Below are positions 48,701-63,500 of a DNA stretch of 64,000 bases, piece by piece; the stretch's first letter is position 1, and every line of letters begins with the position of its first letter. Made by a program: the position numbers and the translations under genes. Under the pieces are notes generated by a model. The model worked only from the letters and a program-made list of their open reading frames with translations, had not been told where the DNA came from and did no database searches. This DNA comes from Eutreptiella sp. 'Long Island Sound 2002'. Taxonomy: Eukaryota; Euglenozoa; Euglenophyceae; Eutreptiales; Eutreptiaceae. The DNA lies in NCBI GenBank assembly GCA_964036045.1, contig CAXIWF010000662.1:1-64000 (forward strand), given 5' to 3'.

Positions 48701-49390
48701 ATTTTCCGAGAATTTTCCGTCAATTTTCCGAGAATTTTCCGAGAATTTTCCGAGAATTTTCCGAGAATTTTCCGAGAATTTTCCGAGAATTTTCCGAGAA
48801 TTTTCCGAGAATTTTCCGAGAATTTTCCGAGAATTTTCCGAGAATTTTCGGAGAATTTTCCGAGAATTTTCCCAGAATTTTCCGAGAATTTTCCCAGAAT
48901 TTTCCGAGAATTTTCCGTCAATTTTCCGAGAATTTTCCGAGAATTTTCCGAGAATTTTCCGTCAATTTTCCGAGAATTTTCCGAGAATTTTCCGAGAATT
49001 TTCCGAGAATTTTCCGAGAATTTTCCGAGAATTTTCCGAGAATTTTCCGAGAATTTCCGAGAATTTTCCGAGAATTTTCCGAGAATTTTCCGAGAATTTT
49101 CCGAGAATTTTCCCCCAATTTTCCGAGAATTTTCCGAGATTTTCCCGAGAATTTTCCGAGAATTTTCCGAGAATTTTCCGAGAATTTTCCGAGAATTTTC
49201 CGAGAATTTTCCGAGAATTTTCCGAGAATTTTCCGAGAATTTTCCGAGAATTTTCCGAGAATTTTCCGAGAATTTTCCGAGAATTTTCCGAGATTTTCCC
49301 GAGAATTTTCCGAGAATTTTCCGAGAATTTTCCGAGAATTTTCCGAGAATTTTCCGAGAATTTTCCCAGAATTTTCCGAGAATTTTCCCA
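45720..49390. repeat. Near-identical tandem duplication in minisatellite, 1,836 bp period
   Basis: GAGATTTTTCC-GAGAATTTTCTGAG begins at 45728 and 47564 (1,836 bp apart). The segments 46014-46796 and 47850-48632 encode identical open frames, which implies essentially identical DNA. Further right the offset becomes 1,825 bp (CCCCCAATTTT at 47287 and 49112), so one 11 bp unit was gained or lost since duplication. Confidence 0.85.
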
Positions 49391-49499
49391 GAATTTTCCG
49401 AGAATTTTCCGTCAATTTTCCGAGAATTTTCCGAGAATTTTCCGAGAATTTTCCGTCAATTTTCCGAGAATTTTCCGAGAATTTTCCGAGAATTTTCCG

Positions 49500-52400
49500 A
49501 GAATTTTCCGAGAATTTTCCGAAGATTTTTCCGAGAATTTTCCGAGAATTTTCCGAGAATTTTCCGAGAATTTTCCGAGAATTTTCCGACAATTTTCCGA
49601 GATTTTTCCGAGAATTTTCCGAGAATTTTCCGAGAATTTTCCGAGAATTTTCCGTCAATTTTCCGAGATTTTTCCGAGAGATTTCCGAGAATTTTCCGAG
49701 AATTTTCCGAGAATTTCCCGTCAATTTTCCGAGAATTTTCCGAGAATTTTCCGAGATTTTTCCGAGAATTTTCTGAGAATTTTCCGAGAATTTTCCGAGA
49801 ATTTTCCGAGAATTTTCCGAGAATTTTCCGAGAATTTATTGAGAATTTTCTGAGAATTTTCCGAGAATTTTCCGAGAATTTTCCGTGAATTTTCCGAGAA
49901 TTTTCCGAGAATTTTCCGAGAATTTATTTAGAATTTCCTGAGAATTTTCCGAGAATTTTCCGAGAATTTTCCGAGAATTTTCCGAGATTTTTCCGAGAAT
50001 TTTCCGAGATTTTTCCGAGAATTTTCCGAGAATTTTCCGAGAATTTTCCGAGAATTTTCCGAGAATTTTCCGAGAATTTTCCGAGAATTTTCCGAGAATT
50101 TATTGACAATTTTCTGAGAATTTTCCGAGAATTTTCCGAGAATTTTCCGAGAATTTTCCGAGAATTTTCCGAGAATTTTCCGAGAATTTTCCGAGAATTT
50201 TCCGAGAATTTTCCGAGAATTTTCCGAGAATTTTCCGAGAATTTTCCGAGAATTTTCCGAGAATTTTCCGAGTATTTTCCGAGAATTTTCCGAGAATTTT
50301 CCGTCAATTTTCCGAGAATTTTCCGAGAATTTTCCGAGAATTTTCCGAGAATTTTCCGAGAATTTTCCGAGAATTTTCCGAGAATTTTCCGAGTATTTTC
50401 CGAGAATTTTCCGAGAATTTTCCGAGAATTTTCCGAGAATTTTCCGAGAATTTCCGAGAATTTTCCGAGAATTTTCCGAGAATTTTCCGAGAATTTTCCG
50501 AGAATTTTCCCCCAATTTTCCGAGAATTTTCCGAGATTTTCCCGAGAATTTTCCGAGAATTTTCCGAGAATTTTCCGAGAATTTTCCGAGAATTTTCCGA
50601 GAATTTTCCGAGAATTTTCGGAGAATTTTCCGAGAATTTTCCGAGAATTTTCCGAGAATTTTCCGAGAATTTTCCGAGAATTTTCCGAGATTTTCCCGAG
50701 AATTTTCCGAGAATTTTCCGAGAATTTTCCGAGAATTTTCCGAGAATTTTCCGAGAATTTTCCCAGAATTTTCCGAGAATTTTCCCAGAATTTTCCGAGA
50801 ATTTTCCGTCAATTTTCCGAGAATTTTCCGAGAATTTTCCGAGAATTTTCCGTCAATTTTCCGAGAATTTTCCGAGAATTTTCCGAGAATTTTCCGAGAA
50901 TTTTCCGAGAATTTTCCGAAGATTTTTCCGAGAATTTTCCGAGAATTTTCCGAGAATTTTCCGAGAATTTTCCGAGAATTTTCCGACAATTTTCCGAGAT
51001 TTTTCCGAGAATTTTCCGAGAATTTTCCGAGAATTTTCCGAGAATTTTCCGTCAATTTTCCGAGATTTTTCCGAGAGATTTCCGAGAATTTTCCGAGAAT
51101 TTTCCGAGAATTTCCCGTCAATTTTCCGAGAATTTTCCGAGAATTTTCCGAGAATTTTCCGAGAATTTTCCGAGAATTTTCCGAGAATTTTCCGAGAATT
51201 TATTGAGAATTTTCTGAGAATTTTCCGAGAATTTTCCGAGAATTTTCCGTGAATTTTCCGAGAATTTTCCGAGAATTTTCCGAGAATTTATTTAGAATTT
51301 CCTGAGAATTTTCCGAGAATTTTCCGAGAATTTTCCGAGAATTTTCCGAGATTTTTCCGAGAATTTTCCGAGATTTTTCCGAGAATTTTCCGAGAATTTT
51401 CCGAGAATTTTCCGAGAATTTTCCGAGAATTTTCCGAGAATTTTCCGAGAATTTATTGAGAATTTTCTGAGAATTTTCCGAGAATTTTCCGAGAATTTTC
51501 CGAGAATTTTCCGAGAATTTTCCGAGAATTTTCCGAGAATTTTCCGAGAATTTTCCGAGAATTTTCCGAGAATTTTCCGAGAATTTTCCGAGAATTTTCC
51601 GAGAATTTTCCGAGAATTTTCCGAGTATTTTCCGAGAATTTTCCGAGAATTTTCCGAGAATTTCCGAAAATTTTCCGAGAATTTTCCGAGAATTTTCCGA
51701 GAATTTTCCGAGAATTTTCCGAGAATTTTCCCCCAATTTTCCGAGAATTTTCCGAGATTTTCCCGAGAATTTTCCGAGAATTTTCCGAGAATTTTCCGAG
51801 AATTTTCCGAGAATTTTCCGAGAATTTTCCGAGAATTTTCCGAGAATTTTCCGAGAATTTTCCGAGAATTTTCCGAGAATTTTCCGAGAATTTTCCGAGA
51901 ATTTTCCGAGATTTTCCCGAGAATTTTCCGAGAATTTTCCGAGAATTTTCCGAGAATTTTCCGAGAATTTTCCGAGAATTTTCCCAGAATTTTCCGAGAA
52001 TTTTCCCAGAATTTTCCGAGAATTTTCCGTCAATTTTCCGAGAATTTTCCGAGAATTTTCCGAGAATTTTCCGTCAATTTTCCGAGAATTTTCCGAGAAT
52101 TTTCCGAGAATTTTGCGAGAATTTTCCGAGAATTTTCCGAAGATTTTTCCGAGAATTTTCCGAGAATTTTCCGAGAATTTTCCGAGAATTTTCCGAGAAT
52201 TTTCCGACAATTTTCCGAGATTTTTCCGAGAATTTTCCGAGAATTTTCCGAGAATTTTCCGAGAATTTTCCGTCAATTTTCCGAGATTTTTCCGAGAGAT
52301 TTCCGAGAATTTTCCGAGAATTTTCCGAGAATTTCCCGTCAATTTTCCGAGAATTTTCCGAGAATTTTCCGAGAATTTTCCGAGAATTTTCCGAGAATTT

Positions 52401-53150
52401 TCCGAGAATTTTCCGAGTATTTTCCGAGAATTTTCCGAGAATTTTCCGAGAATTTCCGAAAATTTTCCGAGAATTTTCCGAGAATTTTCCGAGAATTTTC
52501 CGAGAATTTTCCGAGAATTTTCCCCCAATCTTCCGAGAATTTTCCGAGATTTTCCCGAGAATTTTCCGAGAATTTTCCGAGAATTTTCCGAGAATTTTCC
52601 GAGAATTTTCCGAGAATTTTCCGAGAATTTTCCGAGAATTTTCCGAGAATTTTCCGAGAATTTTCCGAGAATTTTCCGAGAATTTTCCGAGATTTTCCCG
52701 AGAATTTTCCGAGAATTTTCCGAGAATTTTCCGAGAATTTTCCGAGAATTTTCCGAGAATTTTCCCAGAATTTTCCGAGAATTTTCCCAGAATTTTCCGA
52801 GAATTTTCCGTCAATTTTCCGAGAATTTTCCGAGAATTTTCCGAGAATTTTCCGTCAATTTTCCGAGAATTTTCCGAGAATTTTCCGAGAATTTTCCGAG
52901 AATTTTCCGAGAATTTTCCGAAGATTTTTCCGAGAATTTTCCGAGAATTTTCCGAGAATTTTCCGAGAATTTTCCGAGAATTTTCCGACAATTTTCCGAG
53001 ATTTTTCCGAGAATTTTCCGAGAATTTTCCGAGAATTTTCCGAGAATTTTCCGTCAATTTTCCGAGATTTTTCCGAGAGATTTCCGAGAATTTTCCGAGA
53101 ATTTTCCGAGAATTTCCCGTCAATTTTCCGAGAATTTTCCGAGAATTTTC
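49500..53150. repeat. Higher-order repeat in minisatellite marked by GAAGATTTTT
   Basis: GAAGATTTTT starts at 49521, 50918, 52139 and 52920. The steps are 1,397, 1,221 and 781 bp, all exact multiples of 11 (127, 111 and 71 units). Each is followed by CCGACAATTTT, CCGTCAATTTT and GAGAGATTTCC in order. This is one amplified cassette with internal contraction. Confidence 0.85.
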
Positions 53151-54599
53151 CGAGATTTTTCCGAGAATTTTCTGAGAATTTTCCGAGAATTTTCCGAGAA
53201 TTTTCCGAGAATTTTCCGAGAATTTTCCGAGAATTTATTGAGAATTTTCTGAGAATTTTCCGAGAATTTTCCGAGAATTTTCCGTGAATTTTCCGAGAAT
53301 TTTCCGAGAATTTTCCGAGAATTTATTTAGAATTTCCTGAGAATTTTCCGAGAATTTTCCGAGAATTTTCCGAGAATTTTCCGAGATTTTTCCGAGAATT
53401 TTCCGAGATTTTTCCGAGAATTTTCCGAGAATTTTCCGAGAATTTTCCGAGAATTTTCCGAGAATTTTCCGAGAATTTTCCGAGAATTTTCCGAGAATTT
53501 ATTGAGAATTTTCTGAGAATTTTCCGAGAATTTTCCGAGAATTTTCCGAGAATTTTCCGAGAATTTTCCGAGAATTTTCCGAGAATTTTCCGAGAATTTT
53601 CCGAGAATTTTCCGAGAATTTTCCGAGAATTTTCCGAGAATTTTCCGAGATTTTCCCGAGAATTTTCCGAGAATTTTCCGAGAATTTTCCGAGAATTTTC
53701 CGAGAATTTTCCGAGAATTTTCCCAGAATTTTCCGAGAATTTTCCCAGAATTTTCCGAGAATTTTCCGTCAATTTTCCGAGAATTTTCCGAGAATTTTCC
53801 GAGAATTTTCCGTCAATTTTCCGAGAATTTTCCGAGAATTTTCCGAGAATTTTCCGAGAATTTTCCGAGAATTTTCCGAGAATTTTCCGAGAATTTTCCG
53901 AGAATTTTCCGAGAATTTTCCGAGAATTTTCCGAGAATTTTCCGAGAATTTTCCGAGAATTTCCGAGAATTTTCCGAGAATTTTCCGAGAATTTTCCGAG
54001 AATTTTCCGAGAATTTTCCGAGAATTTTCCCCCAATTTTCCGAGAATTTTCCGAGATTTTCCCGAGAATTTTCCGAGAATTTTCCGAGAATTTTCCGAGA
54101 ATTTTCCGAGAATTTTCCGAGAATTTTCCGAGAATTTTCCGAGAATTTTCCGAGAATTTTCCGAGAATTTTCCGAGAATTTTCCGAGAATTTTCCGAGAA
54201 TTTTCCGAGATTTTCCCGAGAATTTTCCGAGAATTTTCCGAGAATTTTCCGAGAATTTTCCGAGAATTTTCCGTGAATTTTCCGAGAATTTTCCGAGAAT
54301 TTTCCCGGAATTTTCCGAGAATTTTCCGTCAATTTTCCGAGAATTTTCCGAGAATTTTCCGAGAATTTTCCGTCAATTTTCCGAGAATTTTCCGAGAATT
54401 TTCCGAGAATTTTCCGAGAATTTTCCGAGAATTTTCCGAGAATTTTCCGAGAATTTATTGAGAATTTTCTGAGAATTTTCCGAGAATTTTCCGAGAATTT
54501 TCCGAGAATTTTCCGTGAATTTTCCGAGAATTTTCCGAGAATTTTCCGAGAATTTATTGAGAATTTTGTGAGAATTTTCCGACAATTTTCCGACAATTT

Positions 54600-57580
54600 T
54601 CCGAGAATTTTCCGAGAATTTTCCGAGAATTTTCCGAGAATTTTCTGAGAATTTTCCGAGAATTTTCCGAGAATTTTCCGAGATTTTTCCGAGAATTTTC
54701 CGAGAATTTTCCGAGAATTTTCCGAGAATTTTCCGTCAATTTTCCGAGAATTTTCCGAGAATTTTCCGAGATTTTTCCGAGAATTTTCTGAGAATTTTCC
54801 GAGAATTTTCCGACGATTTTCTGAGAATTTTCCGAGAATTTTCCGAGAATTTTCCGAGAATTTTCCGAGAATTTTCCGAGAATTTTCCGAGAATTTTCCG
54901 AGAATTTTCCGAGAATTTTCCGAGAATTTTCCGAGAATTTTCCGAGAATTTTCCGACGATTTTCTGAGAATTTTCCGAGAATTTTCCGAGAATTTTCCGT
55001 GAATTTTCCGAGAATTTTCCGAGAATTTTCCGAGAATTTATTGAGAATTTTCTGAGAATTTTCCGAGAATTTTCCGAGAATTTTCCGAGAATTTTCCGAG
55101 ATTTTTCCGAGAATTTTCCGAGAATTTTCCGAGAATTTTCCGAGAATTTTCCGAGAATTTTCCGAGAATTTTCCGAGAATTTTCCGAGAATTTTCCGAGA
55201 ATTTATTGAGAATTTTCTGAGAATCTTCCGAGAATTTTCCGAGAATTTTCCGAGAATTTTCAGAGAATTTTCCGAGAATTTTCTGAGAATTTTCCGAGAA
55301 TTTTCCGAGAATTTTCCGAGATTTTTCCGAGAATTTTCCGAGAATTTTCCGTGAATTTTCCGAGAATTTTCCGAGATTTTCCCGAGAATTTTCCGAGAAT
55401 TTTCTGAGAATTTTCCGAGATTTTTCCGAGAATTTTCCGAGAATTTTCCGAGAATTTTCCGTGAATTTTCCGAGAATTTTCCGAGAATTTTCCGAGAATT
55501 TTCCGAGAATTTTCTGGGAATTTTCCGAGAATTTTCTGAGAATTTTCCCAGAATTTTCCGAGAATTTTCCGACAATTTTCCGAGAATTTTCCGAGAATTT
55601 TCCGAGAATTTTCCGAGAATTTTCCGAGAATTTTCTGAGAATTTTCCGAGAATTTTCCGAGAATTTTCCGAGATTTTTCCGAGAATTTTCCGAGAATTTT
55701 CCGAGAATTTTCCGAGAATTTTCCGTCAATTTTCCGAGAATTTTCCGAGAATTTTCCGAGATTTTTCCGAGAATTTTCTGAGAATTTTCCGAGAATTTTC
55801 CGAGAATTTTCCGAGAATTTATTGAGAATTTTCTGAGAATCTTCCGAGAATTTTCCGAGAATTTTCCGAGAATTTTCCGAGAATTTTCCGAGAATTTTCT
55901 GAGAATTTTCCGAGAATTTTCCGAGAATTTTCCGAGATTTTTCCGAGAATTTTCCGAGAATTTTCCGTGAATTTTCCGAGAATTTTCCGAGATTTTCCCG
56001 AGAATTTTCCGAGAATTTTGCGAGAATTTTCCGAGAATTTTCCGACGATTTTCCGAGAATTTTCCGAGAATTTTCCGAGAATTTTCCGAGAATTTTCTGA
56101 GAATTTTCCGAGAATTTTCCGAGAATTTTCCGAGATTTTCCCGAGAATTTTCCGAGAATTTTCCGAGAATTTTCCGAGAATTTTCCGAGAATTTTCTGAG
56201 AATTTTCCGAAAATTTTCCGAGAATTTTCCCAGAATTTTCCGAGAATTTTCCGAGATTTTTCCGAGAATTTTCTGAGAATTTTCCGAGAATTTTCCGACG
56301 ATTTTCCGAGATTTTTCTGAGAATTTTCCGAGATTTTTCCGAGAATTTTCCGAGAATTTTCCGAGAATTTTCCGTGAATTTTCCGAGAATTTTCCGAGAA
56401 TTTTCCGAGAATTTTCTGGGAATTTTCCGAGAATTTTCTGAGAATTTTCCCAGAATTTTCCGAGAATTTTCCGACAATTTTCCGAGAATTTTCCGAGAAT
56501 TTTCCGAGAATTTTCCGAGAATTTTCCGAGAATTTTCTGAGAATTTTCCGAGAATTTTCCGAGAATTTTCCGAGATTTTTCCGAGAATTTTCCGAGAATT
56601 TTCCGAGAATTTTCCGTCAATTTTCCGAGAATTTTCCGAGAATTTTCCGAGATTTTTCCGAGAATTTTCTGAGAATTTTCCGAGAATTTTCCGAGAATTT
56701 TCCGAGAATTTATTGAGAATTTTCTGAGAATCTTCCGAGAATTTTCCGAGAATTTTCCGAGAATTTTCCGAGAATTTTCCGAGAATTTTCTGAGAATTTT
56801 CCGAGAATTTTCCGAGAATTTTCCGAGATTTTTCCGAGAATTTTCCGAGAATTTTCCGTGAATTTTCCGAGAATTTTCCGAGATTTTCCCGAGAATTTTC
56901 CGAGAATTTTGCGAGAATTTTCCGAGAATTTTCCGACGATTTTCCGAGAATTTTCCGAGATATTTCCGAGAATTTTCCGAGAATTTTCTGAGAATTTTCC
57001 GAGAATTTTCCGAGAATTTTCCGAGATTTTCCCGAGAATTTTCCGAGAATTTTCCGAGAATTTTCCGAGAATTTTCCGAGAATTTTCCGAGAATTTTCCG
57101 AAAATTTTCCGAGAATTTTCCCAGAATTTTCCGAGAATTTTCCGTCAATTTTCCGAGAATTTTCCGAGAATTTTCCGAGAATTTTCCGTCATTTTTCCGA
57201 GAATTTTCCGAGAATTTTCCGAGAATTTTCCGAGAATTTTCCGAGAATTTTCCGAGAATTTTCCGAGAATTTTCCGAGAATTTTCCGAGAATTTTCCGAG
57301 CATATTCTGGGAATTTTCCGAGAATTTTCTGAGAATTTTCCGAGAATTTTCCAAGAGTTTTCCGAGAATTTTCCGAGAATTTTCCGAGAATTTTCCGAGA
57401 ATTTTCCGAGAATTTTCCGAGAATTTTCTGAGAATTTTCCGAGAATTTTCCGAGAATTTTCCGAGATTTTTCCGAGAATTTTCCGAGAATTTTCCGAGAA
57501 TTTTCCGAGAATTTTCCGTCAATTTTCCGAGAATTTTCCGAGAATTTTCCAGGATTTTTCCGAGAATTTTCTGAGAATTT
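54600..57580. repeat. Higher-order repeat in minisatellite, ~0.9 kb period
   Basis: Variant blocks containing CCGTGAATTTT, TCTGGG, CCCAG, CCGACAATTTT and CCGACGATTTT recur about 891-913 bp apart (81-83 units), for example the CCGTGAATTTT sites near 55460 and 56373, and near 55966 and 56857. Edges are approximate. Confidence 0.65.
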
Positions 57581-60500
57581 TCCGAGAATTTTCCGACGAT
57601 TTTCTGAGAATTTTCCGAGAAGGTTCCGAGAAGGTTCCGAGAATTTTCCGAGAATTTTCCGAGAATTTTCCGAGAATTTTCCGAGAATTTTCCGAGAATT
57701 TTCCGAGAATTTTCCGAGAATTTTCCGAGAATTTTCCGAGAATTTTCTGGGAATTTTCCGAGAATTTTCTGAGAATTTTCCGAGAATTTTCCGAGAATTT
57801 TCCGAGAATTTTCTGAGAATTTTCCGAGAATTTTCCGATAATTTTCCGAGAATTTTCCGAGAATTTTCCGAGAATTTTCCGAGAATTTTCTGGGAATTTT
57901 CCGAGAATTTTCTGAGAATTTTCCGAGAATTTTCCAAGAGTTTTCCGAGAATTTTCCGAGAATTTTCCGAGAATTTTCCGAGAATTTTCCGAGAATTTTC
58001 CGAGAATTTTCTGAGAATTTTCCGAGAATTTTCCGAGATTTTTCCGAGAATTTTCCGGGAATTTTCCGAGAATTTTCCGAGAATTTTCCGTCAATTTTCC
58101 GAGAATTTTCCGAGAATTTTCCAGGATTTTTCCGAGAATTTTCTGAGAATTTTCCGAGAATTTTCCGACGATTTTCTGAGAATTTTCCGAGAAGGTTCCG
58201 AGAATTTTCCGAGAATTTTCCGAGAATTTTCCGAGAATTTTCCGAGAATTTTCCGAGAATTTTCCGAGAATTTTCCGAGAACTTTCCGAGAATTTTCCGA
58301 GAATTTTCTGGGAATTTTCCGAGAATTTTCTGAGAATTTTCCGAGAATTTTCCGAGAATTTTCCGAGAATTTTCCGAGAATTTTCCGAGAATTTTCCGAG
58401 AATTTTCCGAGAATTTTCCGAGAATTTTCCGAGAATTTTCCGAGAATTTTCCGAGAATTTTCCGAGAATTTTCCGAGAATTTTCCGAGAATTTTCCGAGA
58501 ATTTTCCGAGAATTTTCTGAGAATTTTCTGAGAATTTTCCGAGAATTTTCCGAGAATTTTCCCAGAATTTTCCGAGAATTTTCCGAGAATTTTCCGAGAA
58601 TTTTCCGAGAATTTTCCGAGAATTTTCCGAGAATTTTCCGAGAATTTTCCGAGAATTTTCTGAGAATTTTCCGAGAATTTTCCGAGACTTTTCCGAGAAT
58701 TTTCCGAGAATTTTCCGAGAATTTTCCGTCAATTTTCCGAGAATTTTCCGAGAATTTTCCAGGATTTTTCCGAGAATTTTCTGAGAATTTTCCGAGAATT
58801 TTCCGACGATTTTCTGAGAATTTTCCGAGAAGGTTCGGAGAATTTTCCGAGAATTTTCCGAGAATTTTGCGAGAATTTTCCGAGAATTTTCCGAGAATTT
58901 TCCGAGAATTTTCCGAGAATTTTCCCAGAATTTTCCGAGAATTTTCCGAGAATTTTCTGGGAATTTTCCGAGAATTTTCTGAGAATTTTCCGAGAATTTT
59001 CCGAGAATTTTCCGAGAATTTTCTGAGAATTTTCCGAGAATTTTCCGAGAACTTTCCGAGAATTTTCCGAGAATTTTCCGAGAATTTTCCGAGAATTTTC
59101 CGAGAATTTTCCGAGAATTTTCCGAGAATTTTCCGAGAATTTTCCGAGAATTTTCCGAGAATTTTCCGAGAGTTTTCTGGGAATTTTCCGAGAATTTTCT
59201 GAGAATTTTCCGAGAATTTTCCGAGAATTTTCCGAGAATTTTCCGAGAATTTTCCGAGAATTTTCCGAGAATTTTCCGAGAATTTTCCGAGAATTTTCCG
59301 AGAATTTTCCGAGAATTTTCCGAGAATTTTCCGAGAATTTTCCGAGAATTTTCCGAGAATTTTCCGAGAATTTTCCGAGAATTTTCCGAGAATTTTCCGA
59401 GAATTTTCCGAGAATTTTCCGAGAATTTTCCGAGAATTTTCCGAGAATTTTCCGAGAATTTTCTGGGAATTTTCCGAGAATTTTCCGAGAATTTTCCGAG
59501 AATTTTCCGAGAATTTTCCGAGAATTTTCTGGGAATTTTCCGAGAATTTTCTGAGAATTTTCCGAGAATTTTCCGAGAATTTTCCGAGAATTTTCCGAGA
59601 ATTTTCCGAGAATTTTCCGAGAATTTTCCGAGAATTTTCCGAGAATTTTCTGAGAATTTTCCGAGAATTTTCCGAGAATTTTCCGAGAATTTTCCGAGAA
59701 TTTTCCGAGAATTTTCCGAGAATTTTCCGAGAATTTTCCGAGAATTTTCCGAGAATTTTCCGAGAATTTTCTGGGAATTTTCCGAGAATTTTCTGAGAAT
59801 TTTCCGAGAATTTTCCGAGAATTTTCCGAGAATTTTCCGAGAATTTTCCGAGAATTTTCCGAGAATTTTCCGAGAATTTTCCGAGAATTTTCTGAGAATT
59901 TTCTGAGAATTTTCCGAGAATTTTCCGAGAATTTTCCGAGAATTTTCCGAGAATTTTCCGAGAATTTTCCGAGAATTTTCCGAGAATTTTCCGAGAATTT
60001 TCTGGGAATTTTCCGAGAATTTTCCGAGAATTTTCCGAGAATTTTCCGAGAATTTTCCGAGAATTTTCTGGGAATTTTCCGAGAATTTTCTGAGAATTTT
60101 CCGAGAATTTTCCGAGAATTTTCCGAGAATTTTCCGAGAATTTTCCGAGAATTTTCCGAGAATTTTCCGAGAATTTTCCGAGAATTTTCTGAGAATTTTC
60201 CGAGAATTTTCCGAGAATTTTCCGAGAAATTTCCGAGAATTTTCCGAGAATTTTCCGTCAATTTTCCGAGAATTTTCCGAGAATTTTCCAGGATTTTTCC
60301 GAGAATTTTCTGAGAATTTTCCGAGAATTTTCCGACGATTTTCTGAGAATTTTCCGAGAAGGTTCCGAGAATTTTCCGACAATTTTCCGAGAATTTTCCG
60401 AGAATTTTCCGAGAATTTTCCGAGAATTTTCCGAGAATTTTCCGAGAATTTTCCGAGAATTTTCCGAGAATTTTCCGAGAATTTTCTGGGAATTTTCCGA

Positions 60501-63500
60501 GAATTTTCTGAGAATTTTCCGAGAATTTTCCGAGAATTTTCCGAGAATTTTCTGAGAATTTTCCGAGAATTTTCCGAGAATTTTCCGAGAATTTTCCGAG
60601 AATTTTCCGAGAATTTTCCGAGAATTTTCCGAGAATTTTCCGAGAATTTTCCGAGAATTTTCCGAGAATTGTCCGAGAATTTTCTGGGAATTTTCCGAGA
60701 ATTTTCTGAGAATTTTCTGAGAATTTTCCGAGAATTTTCCGAGAATTTTCCGAGAATTTTCCGAGAATTTTCCGAGAATTTTCCGAGAATTTTCTGAGAA
60801 TTTTCCGAGAATTTTCCGAGAATTTTCCGAGAATTTTCTGAGAATTTTCCGAGAATTTTCCGAGAATTTTCCGAGAATTTTCCGAGAATTTTCCGAGAAT
60901 TTTCCGAGAATTTTCCGAGAATTTTCCGAGAATTTTCCGAGAATTTTCCGAGAATTTTCCGAGAATTTTCCGAGAATTTTTCCGAGAATTTTCTGGGAAT
61001 TTTCCGAGAATTTTCTGAGGATTTTCCGAGAATTTTCCGAGAATTTTCCGAGAATTTTCCGAGAATTTTCCGAGAATTTTCCGAGAATTTTCTGAGAATT
61101 TTCCGAGAATTTCCCGAGAATTTTCCGAGAATTTTCCGAGAATTTTCCGAGAATTTTCCGAGAATTTTCCGAGAATTTTCCGAGAATTTTCTGGGAATTT
61201 TCCGAGAATTTTCCGAGAATTTTCCGAGAATTTTCCGAGAATTTTCCGAGAATTTTCTGGGAATTTTCCGAGAATTTTCTGAGAATTTTCCGAGAATTTT
61301 CCGAGAATTTTCCGAGAATTTTCCGAGAATTTTCCGAGAATTTTCCGAGAATTTTCCGAGAATTTTCTGAGAATTTTCCGTCAATTTTCCGAGAATTTTC
61401 CGAGAATTTTCCGAGAATTTTCTGGGAATTTTCCGAGAATTTTCTGAGAATTTTCCGAGAATTTTCCGAGAATTTTCCGAGAATTTTCCGAGAATTTTCC
61501 GAGAATTTTCCGAGAATTTTCCGAGAATTTTCCGAGAATTTTCTGAGAATTTTCTGAGAATTTTCCGAGAATTTTCCGAGAATTTTGCGAGAATTTTCCG
61601 AGAATTTTCCGAGAATTTTCCGAGAATTTTCCGAGAATTTTCCGAGAATTTTCTGAGAATTTTCCGAGAATTTTCCGAGAATTTTCCGAGAATTTTCCGA
61701 GAATTTTCCGAGAATTTTCCGAGAATTTTCCGAGAATTTTCCGAGAATTTTCTGGGAATTTTCCGAGAATTTTCCGAGAATTTTCCGAGAATTTTCCGAG
61801 AATTTTCCGAGAATTTTCTGGGAATTTTCCGAGAATTTTCTGAGAATGTTCCGAGAATTTTCCGAGAATTTTCCGAGAATTTTCCGAGAATTTTCCGAGA
61901 ATTTTCCGAGAATTTTCCGAGAATTTTCCGAGAATTTTCTGAGAATTTTCCGAGAATTTTCCGAGAATTTTCCGAGAATTTTCCGAGAATTTTCCGAGAA
62001 TTTTCCGAGAATTTTCCGAGAATTTTCCGAGAATTTTCCGAGAATTTTCTGGGAATTTTCCGAGAATTTTCTGAGAATTTTCCGAGAATTTTCCGAGAAT
62101 TTTCCGAGAATTTTCCGAGAATTTTCTAGGAATTTTCCGAGAATTTTCTGAGAATTTTCCGAGAATTTTCCGAGAATTTTCCGAGAATTTTCCGAGAATT
62201 TTCCGAGAATTTTCCAAGAATTTTCTGAGAATTTTCCGAGAATTTTCCGAGAATTTTCCGAGAATTTTCCGAGAATTTTCCGAGAATTTTCCGAGCATTT
62301 TCCGAGAATTTTCCGAGAATTTTCCGAGAATTTTCTGGGAATTTTCCGAGAATTTTCTGAGAATTTTCCGAGAATTTTCCGAGCATTTTCCGAGGATTTT
62401 CCGAGAATTTTCTGAGAATTTTCCGAGAATTTTCCGAGAATTTTCCGAGAATTTTCCGAGAATTTTCCGAGAATTTTCCGAGAATTTTCCGAGAATTTTC
62501 CGAGAATTTTCCGAGCATTTTCCGAGAATTTTCCGAGAATTTTCCGAGAATTTTCTGGGAATTTTCCGAGAATTTTCTGAGAATTTTCCGAGAATTTTCC
62601 GAGAATTTTCCGAGAATTTTCCGAGAATTTTCCGAGAATTTTCCGAGAATTTTCCGAGAATTTTCTGAGAATTTTCCGAGAATTTTCGCAGAATTTTCCG
62701 AGAATTTTCCGAGAATTTTCCGAGAATTTTCCGAGAATTTTCCGAGAATTTTCTGGGAATTTTCCGAGAATTTTCCGAGAATTTTCCGAGAATTTTCCGA
62801 GAATTTTCCGAGAATTTTCTGGGAATTTTCCGAGAATTTTCTGAGAATTTTCCGAGAATTTTCCGAGAATTTTCCGAGAATTTTCCGAGAATTTTCCGAG
62901 AATTTTCCGAGAATTTTCCGAGAATTTTCCGAGAATTTTCTGAGAATTTTCCGAGAATTTTCCGAGAATTTTCCGAGAATTTTCCGAGAATTTTCCGAGA
63001 ATTTTCCGTCAATTTTCCGAGAATTTTCCGAGAATTTTCCAGGATTTTTCCGAGAATTTTCTGAGAATTTTCCGAGAATTTTCCGACGATTTTCTGAGAA
63101 TTTTCCGAGAAGGTTTCGAGAATTTTCCGAGAATTTTCCGAGAATTTTCCGAGAATTTTCCGAGAATTTTCCGAGAATTTTCCGAGAATTTTCCGAGAAT
63201 TTTCCGAGAATTTTCCGAGAATTTTCCGAGAATTTTCCGAGAATTTTCCGAGAATTTTTCCGAGAATTTTCTGGGAATTTTCCGAGAATTTTCTGAGGAT
63301 TTTCCGAGAATTTTCCGAGAATTTTCCGAGAATTTTCCGAGAATTTTCCGAGAATTTTCCGAGAATTTTCTGAGAATTTTCCGAGAATTTCCCGAGAATT
63401 TTCCGAGAATTTTCCGAGAATTTTCCGAGAATTTTCCGAGAATTTTCCGAGAATTTTCCGAGAATTTTCTGGGAATTTTCCGAGAATTTTCCGAGAATTT

